A DNA stretch of 47,808 nt, taken from positions 1-47,808 of the forward strand of contig JAJYDQ010000029.1 of assembly GCA_021777225.1 (NCBI GenBank), in the 5' to 3' direction. A program made the position numbers and the translations under genes. Of the stretch, positions 18,120 to 26,174 are shown one piece after another. Below the pieces are notes generated by a model. It did no database searches. It was not told the DNA's origin and saw only the letters and a list, made by a program, of their open reading frames with translations. Each line of letters begins with the position of its first letter. Positions within the stretch are counted from its first letter, which is position 1. This DNA comes from Deltaproteobacteria bacterium (GTDB lineage: Bacteria > Desulfobacterota > Desulfomonilia > Desulfomonilales > Desulfomonilaceae).

Positions 18120-19321
18120 TGAAAGAACAGACCCCTGACATAGGAGTTGTATTCCTTTGTGCCCTGGATGGGACCGTATTGGAAGTAATCCGGGACGATA
18201 TGGGGCTTAATGATAGAATCCACTCAGGGAAGTCTCTGTCTACAATTGTGGAGCGAGGCAGTCTTGGGAAATCACTCAACTTTATTGTGGAAATCAAGTC
18301 AAGGGGAGCGGCTTTTGATTGGCAATTGGGCGTTCCTGTTCTCGATCACGTTGAGGTCCTAAGTTTTGGCGGCGCCTTGTGGAACGAAAGACTTCTTATT
18401 GTAGCAGCCAAAACTTCTGACGAGTTGGAAAAACTGGTTAACGAACTGGCTCAAATGGGAAACGAACAAATCAATAGCTTGCGTTCAGTGATGAAGGCTC
18501 ATGCAGACCTGATAAAAAAACAGGAGCAAAAAGAAAGCTCACTTTACGATGAATTGGGTCGACTCAATAATGAGCTTGCCAATTTGCAACGGGAACTTAC
18601 CAAGAAAAATATTGAACTGGAAAAACTCAATGAGGAGAAAAACCGGTTCCTTGGTATAGCGGCGCATGACTTACGTAACCCACTTAACGCTATACAGATG
18701 TACAGTGAATTTCTCTCTGATGAAGCGTCGGAAGTTCTCACCCCTGAACAGCTTGAATTTGTGTCGATAATACATTCTTCCAGCCAGTTTATGCTTAGAC
18801 TAGTTAACGACCTTCTTGATGTGGCGAAAATCGAATCCGGCAAGTTGGAATTAAATCTTGCAAGGACGGACTTAATAGACCTGATTCGACATAACGTTAC
18901 CTTGAACAACACAATGGCTTCCAAGAAAAACATTAGTATCGATTTTCATTACGACCAGGATATCCCTGTGGTCCTTGTCGATACCGCAAAAATCGAACAG
19001 GTTCTCAATAACCTGATTGTCAATGCCATCAAATTTTCTAATCCAGGAAGCGTTATCAATGTGAAGGTTGCGAGATCAGGCAAGGAAGCTGTCATTTCCG
19101 TTAAAGACCAAGGCCAGGGCATACCCGACGGTGAGATAGATAAACTGTTCAAACCTTTTCAGAGAACCAGTGTAAGATCGACAGGAGGAGAAGACAGCAC
19201 TGGCCTTGGCCTGGCGATCGTTCGAAAAATCGTGATGGGTCACCAAGGGCGAGTCTGGGTGGAGAGCGAGGTCGGGAAAGGATCGACGTTTTACGTGGCT
19301 TTACCCTTACTGAGTGATTAG
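18119..19321 (+). CDS. Soluble histidine kinase coupled to the B12 sensor
   Basis: Kinase of 400 residues without membrane segments. Residues 7-100 form a small alpha/beta domain that looks PAS-like (GVVFLCALDGTVLEVIRDD...). A coiled coil at about 103-175 follows, then HisKA with phosphoacceptor H183 (GIAAHDLRNPLNAIQMYSEFL), then an ATPase domain with N box (NLIVNAIKFSN), G1 (DQGQGIP), F box and G2 (DSTGLGLAIV). The start ATG shares its first base with the last base of the B12 gene's stop (TGATG), so translation is probably coupled at a fixed ratio. It should receive the B12 protein's signal by protein contact and pass phosphate to the response regulator at 19432 (inference from order). Confidence 0.92.
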   Translation: MKEQTPDIGVVFLCALDGTVLEVIRDDMGLNDRIHSGKSLSTIVERGSLGKSLNFIVEIKSRGAAFDWQLGVPVLDHVEVLSFGGALWNERLLIVAAKTSDELEKLVNELAQMGNEQINSLRSVMKAHADLIKKQEQKESSLYDELGRLNNELANLQRELTKKNIELEKLNEEKNRFLGIAAHDLRNPLNAIQMYSEFLSDEASEVLTPEQLEFVSIIHSSSQFMLRLVNDLLDVAKIESGKLELNLARTDLIDLIRHNVTLNNTMASKKNISIDFHYDQDIPVVLVDTAKIEQVLNNLIVNAIKFSNPGSVINVKVARSGKEAVISVKDQGQGIPDGEIDKLFKPFQRTSVRSTGGEDSTGLGLAIVRKIVMGHQGRVWVESEVGKGSTFYVALPLLSD

Positions 19322-19369
19322 AAAAATTGGAATCGAAGCGTCATTCTGTTAAACAAAAAGGTTTTGGGC

Positions 19370-19384
19370 ACCCACTACTTGGGT
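19370..19384 (+). terminator. Weak stem-loop between kinase and response regulator
   Basis: ACCCA-CTACT-TGGGT forms a five-base-pair stem with a five-base loop, followed by ATTCTTTC. It could attenuate transcription between the kinase and the downstream regulator. The stem is short and the T-run is broken, so this is weak. Confidence 0.25.
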
Positions 19385-19431
19385 ATTCTTTCGAATTACG
19401 GCAAACTCAACCCAAATGATACGAGGCCGAC

Positions 19432-20421
19432 GTGAAAAAGGAACAGTCTTCACTAATTCTTATCGTCGATGATCAACACTACGCCCTTCAAGGCGTTTCA
19501 CGAATTATGAAATCCGGTGGCTACGAGACCATAGAGGCGTCTACAGGGACTGACTGTCTAAAATTCGCGACCGAGATGAAACCTGATTTGATATTGCTGG
19601 ACGTGGTACTGCCTGATATCGACGGCAGGGAGGTTTGTAAACGCATCAAGTCTAACCCTGAAACCAAGGACATTTATGTGGTTCTCTTGTCCAGCATTAA
19701 GACCGACTCAGACAGCCAGGCCAATGGATTAGAACACTGCGCTGACGGTTACATCGCAAAACCGGTCCCGAATCGTGAACTTCTTGCTCGAGTGAATTCC
19801 ATATTGAGACTGAAAGACACGGAAAAGCGTCTGACTGAAGCCCTTGAATTTAACGAAAAGATCCTAGCGACTTCTTGCGTTGGGATGGCCACATACAGCT
19901 CGGACGGGCGCACAACTTTTGTCAATGAAGCAATGACTCGCATCATAGGAGGAACTAAAGAACTCGTAGTGAGTCAAAACTTTCATCATCTTGAATCGTG
20001 GAAGGTTTCCGGTCTCTTGGATGACGCGGAAATGACGCTGTCAACAGGCGCTGAGAAAATGCGCCAAGTTTACATTATGACTACATTTGGTAAAAAGGTC
20101 TGGCTGGACTGCCATTTGCGGCGCTTCAAACTGGGAGACGAATTTCAGCTACTCCTCATAATTAACGACATCACATCTCTGAAGCTTGCCGAGCAGGAGA
20201 GAGAGATCCTCATTGAAGATCTTCAAAAGGCTCTGGCTAAGGTAAGGACCCTGAGCGGATTTCTTCCCATTTGCGCATCATGTAAGAAAATCCGAGACGA
20301 TCAAGGCTACTGGCAACAGATCGAATCCTATATTAGAGATCATTCTGATGCTGAATTCACCCACAGTATCTGTCCGGAATGCGCCAAAAGACTTTATCCG
20401 GATTTGTATAAAGATCAATGA
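19432..20421 (+). CDS. Response regulator with PAS and C-terminal four-Cys domain
   Basis: Regulator of 329 residues. The receiver (1-125) has D13-D14, phosphoacceptor D57 (LLDVVLPDIDG), S88 and K110 (GYIAKPVPN). A PAS domain spans about 133-255 (FNEKILATSCVGMATYSSDG...), then a short coiled coil. The C-terminus (about 272-325) has paired cysteines C281/C284 and C314/C317 in the pattern CxxC-N29-CxxC, with KKIRDDQGYW and IESYIRDH between them. This tail recurs on many deltaproteobacterial signalling proteins from memory; its function is unknown and metal binding is likely. The start is GTG with GAGG five bases upstream. It is 110 bp after the B12-coupled kinase and is its most likely phosphate acceptor. 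Confidence 0.9.
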   Translation: MKKEQSSLILIVDDQHYALQGVSRIMKSGGYETIEASTGTDCLKFATEMKPDLILLDVVLPDIDGREVCKRIKSNPETKDIYVVLLSSIKTDSDSQANGLEHCADGYIAKPVPNRELLARVNSILRLKDTEKRLTEALEFNEKILATSCVGMATYSSDGRTTFVNEAMTRIIGGTKELVVSQNFHHLESWKVSGLLDDAEMTLSTGAEKMRQVYIMTTFGKKVWLDCHLRRFKLGDEFQLLLIINDITSLKLAEQEREILIEDLQKALAKVRTLSGFLPICASCKKIRDDQGYWQQIESYIRDHSDAEFTHSICPECAKRLYPDLYKDQ

Positions 20422-20447
20422 GTTTTCATCTCCAATAGACTGATCAT

Positions 20448-22271
20448 TTGAGTTATTTCACATTCACAAAACGGGAAATATCTTGTTTATGGCTATTGGG
20501 CGGAGGCTTGTTCGCATATAGCGTAATTTTAACGATATTGTCCGGAAACTTCGGTTTTGATGGCGATGACTGGTGGGTCCTTGGTTGGGCGTATTGGCAC
20601 AAATTCCCAGGCTCTATATTGGGGTATGCGAAAGACTTTCTACGGCCTGTTGAGGGGATTTACTGGATCAGTATGTTCCAATTCTTCGGATTTAACCGAA
20701 TCGCTTTCCATTTTGCGTCGTTGACGCTTCTGGCGACATCCTGCATTCTCATGGGAAAATGTTTGTCCAAGGCTTTCCCTTCACGTTCATCATTTGTCGT
20801 TTTGTCTACCATGGTCGCATTCTTTCTCCCGATGGTCTCCTGCCTTACGTATATTGTTTTTACAGATAATTCCAGAATCAGTCTGCTGTTGTTTTGGGCT
20901 TCCACACTTACTTTTCAGCTTTGGTCGAAAAAACCCTCGTCGTGGCCACGTCTAGTAATTCCAGTCTGTCTTTACCTTTGTTCTTTTCTCACATACGAAG
21001 CGCCGAGTTTTCTTATTTTTGTCATACCGTTACTGGTTTGGCCGATTCACAAGCGCAATCGGACAATCTCCGACAAAAGATTCCTAATTTTTCTTGCAGG
21101 CGCTATATTTGTATCATTCACTGGGGCGATTATTTGTAGATACACATTCATGAACGGAGGAGTTGTCGACGCTGCTGGATTGACTCCGTCAACCGAGTTG
21201 CTGTGGTCCTATTTGGTTCTTCTGCCTTTTTACTTGATCGCACCGTTCAAATCTCTTCCGGGATTGTCATGGCCCGTTTTCTTGGGCGCGATGTCTACGG
21301 TCTGGTCCATTTTCGTCATCTACAATACGCCGTCTAGACCCCAAAATGGAGAATCTCCCAAGCAAAATTGCGTTCAAAATGTGCCGAATGAGACGCTGTA
21401 CATGGTTATTTTGGGGTTTGGGATACTATTACTGGGAATGGCCCCATATCAGATAGCTGGTTATGGTAGCTCTGACCCTAAGATCGTCGACACCGTGTGG
21501 GCAAAACTTGGAATGATTAACGATCCTCATCCGGCATGGTTCAATTTTAACGAGGCAAGCCGGATTTATTCATCAGCTTCTTACGGAATGGCGATTTTGA
21601 TTGCGGTCGCTGCCACTGTATGGAAACGAAATATTGTCCGTAATACCGCTCAAATCTTAATTGCGGTCGCTATTGGATTTATGGCCGCTTTCCATGCGGG
21701 ACTAAGCCTAGATTGGAAAGAAGCTTCCATGATTAGAAATAAACTCATAGGGAGTTTGGTAATTAAAGCTCCGTCTGTCCGGAATGGAACCAATTTCGTA
21801 TTTGTTGATCTGGAACTTTATCACAAAAGGGCGGCCGTGATTCGAGGATGGTCCGGTTTGAGGGAATTGATAAGAATGCTTTATAACAATCCATCGTTGG
21901 GAGCCTGGTATGTTTACCCGTCAGATACAGCGTGGCCTAACACCAGCCATCAGCAGGCCATTATTTCTCCTACTGGCTTCATCAGTAGAGGAATGGATTT
22001 AGACCACCCCGCCCAATCTGGCACTCTTCTGATTTTTCGCAGACAGGGATCAAATCTCTTGCTGTTAAACAAACTTTCGTCGAATGACGACTTCGTCCAA
22101 AGCGGGATCTCCTGGCAGGGCTGTGATGAGCTGCGTTCAAACCCTACGAGGATAATTCAGTGGTGTGCCCCCAATCAAGGGGCGAGTCGTTGTTCAAGAG
22201 ACCCATGGAATACCGGCCTGATTCTATCATTAGGGCTGGCCAGAGAAAGTTTTTCTCAGACACCTCCATAA
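20448..22271 (+). CDS. Multi-pass membrane protein, GT-C glycosyltransferase-like
   Basis: Protein of about 607 residues with roughly ten hydrophobic segments in the first 430 residues and a soluble C-terminal part of about 160 residues. The first loop after segment 1 has GFDGDDWWVLGWAYWHK, an acidic loop like the catalytic D-E/D-D loop of GT-C fold enzymes that use lipid-linked sugars. This is a resemblance only. The start is uncertain: the first in-frame start is TTG at 20448 with no clear ribosome site, and another TTG lies at 20496. It starts 26 bp after the response regulator. Its stop (22269-22271) is immediately followed by the stop of the convergent ligase gene. A role in cell-surface glycan assembly is possible. 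Confidence 0.68.
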   Translation: MSYFTFTKREISCLWLLGGGLFAYSVILTILSGNFGFDGDDWWVLGWAYWHKFPGSILGYAKDFLRPVEGIYWISMFQFFGFNRIAFHFASLTLLATSCILMGKCLSKAFPSRSSFVVLSTMVAFFLPMVSCLTYIVFTDNSRISLLLFWASTLTFQLWSKKPSSWPRLVIPVCLYLCSFLTYEAPSFLIFVIPLLVWPIHKRNRTISDKRFLIFLAGAIFVSFTGAIICRYTFMNGGVVDAAGLTPSTELLWSYLVLLPFYLIAPFKSLPGLSWPVFLGAMSTVWSIFVIYNTPSRPQNGESPKQNCVQNVPNETLYMVILGFGILLLGMAPYQIAGYGSSDPKIVDTVWAKLGMINDPHPAWFNFNEASRIYSSASYGMAILIAVAATVWKRNIVRNTAQILIAVAIGFMAAFHAGLSLDWKEASMIRNKLIGSLVIKAPSVRNGTNFVFVDLELYHKRAAVIRGWSGLRELIRMLYNNPSLGAWYVYPSDTAWPNTSHQQAIISPTGFISRGMDLDHPAQSGTLLIFRRQGSNLLLLNKLSSNDDFVQSGISWQGCDELRSNPTRIIQWCAPNQGASRCSRDPWNTGLILSLGLARESFSQTPP

Positions 22272-23858
22272 CTACGAATTGTATAAATTGCTGTATTGCT
22301 CTTTCACGATATTTTTTTGAAGCTTACCGGTAGTTGTCTTGGGTAACTGATCCACCATGATGACGCGTTTGGGGATTTCAAATCCACCAAGTTCACTTTT
22401 GCAGAGAGCTATTACATCATCTTCGGACAGACCGCTGCTTTCCTTTGGAACTACAAAGGCGGTAACCGCTTCAATCCATTTTTCATGGGGCAGGCCAACT
22501 ACCGCAACTTCGGAAACACGCGGGTCAGCCAGGATTACCCTTTCAACCTTGATGGACGGCACATTCTCACCACCTGTTTTAATCATATCCTTCTTTCGAT
22601 CTACGAAAACAAGAAGTCCGTCTTCATCAAAATAGCCTATATCTCCTGAATGGGCCCATCCAAATTTTCGGATCTCATCAGTGGCTTCCGGGTCCTTCAG
22701 ATATTCAATTAGATGAGCTGGGCCACGCCTCACTATTTCGCCAGATTCTCCCTGGGGAACAAGGACTCCATCCTCATCCATGATAGCGGTTTCCACGGTA
22801 AGAGCCGGTGCGCCCCAGTAATTACCGGATTTCTTTTGTTGCCATTCTGGTTTGAAACACTCTGTAGACGGAAAAAATTCGGTTTGCCCGGTACCCAGCA
22901 TGAAATTAGGGCCAAAGGCATCTATGCATCTCTCAAGTGTTCTTTTATCCATCGGAGTCATCGCGTAGGTACATCTTTTAAGCGACGAGACGTCATACTG
23001 CTTGAGTCGTGGGTGATCCAACATTGCTCTCCACATCATCGGGAGCACAAAAAGAGAACCTATTTTTTCTTCCTGTATTAGGCCAAGCATTGTACCAGGA
23101 TCAAAAATTCTACAAACAACTGTCTTTGCGCCTATATGAAAATGAGTCGTGGCGAACGTCTGCTGCGCACAGTGGAACATAGGCATCACGATTGCGCCGG
23201 CATGCTCCTGGAATATTTTCAATTCTATCAAATTGCTCAAGGACATTATGTAACAACTGAGGTGTGAAAGCGCTACTCCTTTGGGGCGAGCGGTAGTGCC
23301 ACTAGTATAAAGAATCGTAAATGGGTCTCGATCCAAAATGATCTGCTCGAATTCAGACTCAGGCTGCCCTTTCAGAAAATCCTGGAAATTCTGAAAATAA
23401 CTTGGAGCCTTGGTTCCTGTCGCAGGGACATGAACAAAATGGTTTACGGTTTCGCACTTGTCTCTTACTTTATCTATTAGGTAACAAAGAACATCATCGA
23501 CGATAACCACCTGTGATTCTGAGTGATTGAGCATGTAAATTATGTCTTCAGGATTTAAACGGGGGTTGAGGGGAACAGCGACAAATCCGCCTTTAGCGCA
23601 ACCGTAAATTGCGACGACAAGTTCCCACGAGTTGGGTCCAATCGTGGCTACTTTGTCGCCACGTTTTAAGCCCAGACTGGAGATAGCAGCCGCGAACCGG
23701 TTGAGATGGCTGTTCAGAGATTTGTAGTCGAGACTTATTCGTTGGCCGCCTCTTCTCTCAATAATGGCTTCCCTGTAAGGAATGTGGCGTGCCTGACGTC
23801 GGAAAATATCGCCCAACGCAATTCTTTGCGTCAAGTTATGCTCCAGTTCAGTTACCAT
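22272..23858 (-). CDS. Acyl-CoA ligase (AMP-forming, FadD-like)
   Basis: ATP-dependent acid:CoA ligase of 528 residues, making acyl-AMP then acyl-CoA. Seen: the P-loop YTSGTTARPKGVALSH (A3), GTGQTEFFP in the A5 position, the hinge Asp-Arg-Lys-Lys in FVDRKKDMIKTGGENV (A8), and the catalytic lysine in PKTTTGKLQKNIVKEQY (A10). It reads NSWELVVAIYGCAKGGFVAVPLN near the N-terminus, as in FadD-type ligases. The ATG at 23858 is chosen because GGAGG lies eight bases upstream; an in-frame ATG five codons earlier overlaps that site. Last gene of the long minus-strand cluster, 127 bp after the MBL gene, so it might have its own promoter. Substrate unknown. Confidence 0.92.
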   Translation of the reverse strand: MVTELEHNLTQRIALGDIFRRQARHIPYREAIIERRGGQRISLDYKSLNSHLNRFAAAISSLGLKRGDKVATIGPNSWELVVAIYGCAKGGFVAVPLNPRLNPEDIIYMLNHSESQVVIVDDVLCYLIDKVRDKCETVNHFVHVPATGTKAPSYFQNFQDFLKGQPESEFEQIILDRDPFTILYTSGTTARPKGVALSHLSCYIMSLSNLIELKIFQEHAGAIVMPMFHCAQQTFATTHFHIGAKTVVCRIFDPGTMLGLIQEEKIGSLFVLPMMWRAMLDHPRLKQYDVSSLKRCTYAMTPMDKRTLERCIDAFGPNFMLGTGQTEFFPSTECFKPEWQQKKSGNYWGAPALTVETAIMDEDGVLVPQGESGEIVRRGPAHLIEYLKDPEATDEIRKFGWAHSGDIGYFDEDGLLVFVDRKKDMIKTGGENVPSIKVERVILADPRVSEVAVVGLPHEKWIEAVTAFVVPKESSGLSEDDVIALCKSELGGFEIPKRVIMVDQLPKTTTGKLQKNIVKEQYSNLYNS

Positions 23859-23878
23859 TTCCCTAACCTCCATTGAAT

Positions 23879-23904
23879 CTTAGAATGCCGGAAACTTAGA
23901 ATGC
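23879..23904. repeat. 10-bp direct repeat CTTAGAATGC upstream of the ligase
   Basis: CTTAGAATGC occurs at 23879-23888 and 23895-23904, so the units start 16 bp apart, just upstream of the ligase start at 23858. The pattern could be a repressor or activator site over the leader. It may also be chance in AT-rich sequence. Confidence 0.3.
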
Positions 23905-23985
23905 ATATAAGCGCCTGAACCAGTTTTCATAAAATATTTGTCTGTAGCCATCAGTATTTATTTTTGGGACATATAACAGCGAAAA

Positions 23986-24984
23986 TCATGATTTATTGCA
24001 GTAATAGTATCTCTTAGGCCCCTCCTTGCGAGAAAACACAAACCCTTTTTGTTCTAGGACCTCGAGATGTCCTAGAGCTTCTGACAACCCGAGCAAGAGA
24101 TTTATTCCATCCAGAGATCCAAAAAGAGCGTTAGCTATCTCAAAAGTCGAGGCTAGCAATATGGAATCTGGAGTCTCGTTTTTGGATTCAAGAAGCTGAA
24201 GGATCTTCTTCATCCGTTCTTCATGATGTGAATACAATTCTTGCGTTCTCAAACTATGATTTGAAAATGGGCTTCCATGTCCAGGCAAAACATTGGTGAC
24301 TGGCAGGGTCTCTATAAGTTTCAGAGAGGTCATGAATTGTTCTACGGCTCGGTAGTCCACATTCAGTGCGGAGGAGTCCAGTTCAACAACAGGATTGGAT
24401 GTGATCTTTTCCAGCAAGCTGTCACCCGAGAAAAAAGTTCCATCATTCCTATTCAGCAGGCATATTGATCCAGGACTATGACCAGGCGTGTGTATGACCT
24501 CGGCGCTGAAATCATCAAAAGAAAAAACTTCACCGCCGTCAAGTGGTATCGCATTCGAAAACGAGGTGTAAAATTTGCTGAAACGCTCCGACATAGATTT
24601 CAGAGTCTGTGTAACAGTTCCCGGCGGCGTCCCGGTTTCCAGAAAAAAATCTCGGAATCTCTCAATCCATTTTGGAAAATCCGAAGCGTCATGGTGGGCG
24701 ATTTTGGGGAGATCCCATCTGTGTATGTAGACTTTGGCGCCGCTGAGAGCGACTAACTCGGGTACAAGACCGATGTGGTCGGAATGCGCATGGGTAAGTA
24801 CTATCCTCCTAAGCTGTTCCAGCTTGCCACCGGCCCGAGTGATTTCTGATTCCAGAGTCTCAAATGCCTCCGGAGTATTGACACCAGCGTCAACAAGAGT
24901 TGGCGTAGAATCCTTTACGTAGTAGCAGTTTACCCTGTCCAGGGCAAAAGGTGTTTTTAATTCTATTCTATGGATTTTGGTCAT
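23986..24984 (-). CDS. Metallo-beta-lactamase-fold hydrolase with C-terminal winged-helix-like region
   Basis: Hydrolase of 332 residues with the MBL metal motif T64-HAHSDH (H65, H67, D69, H70), then HTPGHSPGSI and a later H in LPGHGSPF. The last 90 residues (QELYSHHEERMKKILQLLES...) look like the C-terminal domain of LACTB2/RNase-like or thioesterase-like MBL proteins. In acyl-CoA clusters such proteins may act as thioesterases or lactonases, but no substrate is evident. It starts 13 bases after the stop of the acyl-CoA dehydrogenase; no strong ribosome site is seen, so it may depend on coupled translation. Confidence 0.87.
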   Translation of the reverse strand: MTKIHRIELKTPFALDRVNCYYVKDSTPTLVDAGVNTPEAFETLESEITRAGGKLEQLRRIVLTHAHSDHIGLVPELVALSGAKVYIHRWDLPKIAHHDASDFPKWIERFRDFFLETGTPPGTVTQTLKSMSERFSKFYTSFSNAIPLDGGEVFSFDDFSAEVIHTPGHSPGSICLLNRNDGTFFSGDSLLEKITSNPVVELDSSALNVDYRAVEQFMTSLKLIETLPVTNVLPGHGSPFSNHSLRTQELYSHHEERMKKILQLLESKNETPDSILLASTFEIANALFGSLDGINLLLGLSEALGHLEVLEQKGFVFSRKEGPKRYYYCNKS

Positions 24985-24997
24985 TAATAATGAATTT

Positions 24998-26134
24998 CTA
25001 ATACCCTTCTTTTTTTGCGACTATATCACTCATAACCTCGTCAGCGCCACCACCAATTGGCAGTAATCGCGCGTCTCTATAATATCTTGAGATAAGCGTC
25101 TCGTTCATAAGCCCCATGCCGCCAAACATTTGCAGGCAACCATCTGCGACTTTTGTAATCAGTTGCCCTGAAAGCAGTTTTCCCATCGAAATTTCTCGCG
25201 TAACATCAAGACGTTGCATCTTCATACGGACAATATGATACGTTAATTGCTTGAGACTCTCTATTTCAGCCAACCACTGAACCAGTCTGTGTCTCAACAC
25301 CTGCTTCTTAATAAGTGGCTCACCAAACGCTGTTCTTTGCTTCAAATAATCTACGGTCATATCAATCATGTCTTTAGAAGCTATATAGGCTACAGGTAAA
25401 GCTGTAAATCTTTCGTGCTGGAACTGTTTCATCTGGTAGATGAAACCTTCGCCCTCTTTGCCGATCAGGTTTTCCACCGGCACCTTCATGTCGTCAAAAA
25501 ACAGTAGCGCTGTATCACTACTTCTTAATCCCATTTTGTCGAGTTTTTTCCCAACGCTAAATCCGGGGAGGTTTGTAGGAACAACCAGAAGGCTAAAGGC
25601 ATGATGCCCTGGATTGTCGCTAGTTCTGGCCAACAAAGTCAGAAAATCCGCCTGACAACCGTTAGTTATATATATTTTGGAACCGTTCAGAATGTAATAG
25701 TCCCCTTTCCTGACGGCTCTGGTTTTAAGCGAGGCGACATCGGAACCGCTTCCAGGCTCTGTCACAGCTATGGCCGAAACCATGTCTCCAGAAATAGCTG
25801 GTTTCAAATAAGTTTCTTTTAAATATTCGCTTCCGAACTCTGCGATTGCGGGTGTAGCCATGTTGGTCTGAACTGATACGGCGACAGGAACACCTAATCC
25901 ATGGATGTGGCCCAATTCTTCAAGAAGCACTGTCTCAAACCAGTAGTCGAGGCTCTGTCCACCATATTCGGCATCATATCTAACCCCTAAAAATCCCAAA
26001 TCTCCCATTTTCTTAAAGAGATCATGAAGCGGAACCGTCGTTTCTTCCCATTCATCCATGTGAGGATTGATCTCTTTATCCACGAACTTTCTGACTGATT
26101 CCCTGAATGCGTTGTGCGTTTGGTCAAAATACAT
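24998..26134 (-). CDS. Acyl-CoA dehydrogenase (isovaleryl/long-chain-like)
   Basis: FAD enzyme introducing an alpha,beta double bond in an acyl-CoA, 378 residues, the usual length. Seen: AVTEPGSGSDVASLKTRA (FAD/acyl-binding loop), YIMNG-like ILNGSKIYITNG, the QHERF segment where isovaleryl- and long-chain enzymes carry the catalytic Glu, and IGGGADEVM at the place of YEGT in other types. So the base is probably the helix-G Glu, not the C-terminal one (inference). The ATG at 26134 has GAGGAA nine bases upstream. It follows the thiolase by 40 bp and precedes the MBL gene by 13 bp. Confidence 0.92.
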   Translation of the reverse strand: MYFDQTHNAFRESVRKFVDKEINPHMDEWEETTVPLHDLFKKMGDLGFLGVRYDAEYGGQSLDYWFETVLLEELGHIHGLGVPVAVSVQTNMATPAIAEFGSEYLKETYLKPAISGDMVSAIAVTEPGSGSDVASLKTRAVRKGDYYILNGSKIYITNGCQADFLTLLARTSDNPGHHAFSLLVVPTNLPGFSVGKKLDKMGLRSSDTALLFFDDMKVPVENLIGKEGEGFIYQMKQFQHERFTALPVAYIASKDMIDMTVDYLKQRTAFGEPLIKKQVLRHRLVQWLAEIESLKQLTYHIVRMKMQRLDVTREISMGKLLSGQLITKVADGCLQMFGGMGLMNETLISRYYRDARLLPIGGGADEVMSDIVAKKEGY

Positions 26135-26174
26135 GTATAATGGTTCCTCGCTATTCTTAGTTTGTGTTCGCTCA

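Noticed and set aside
16198-20421. A bacteriophytochrome among the signalling genes next to heme oxygenase
   Set aside because: None of the kinases here has the PAS-GAF-PHY arrangement; the PAS-like domain at 18119 is not followed by GAF or PHY.
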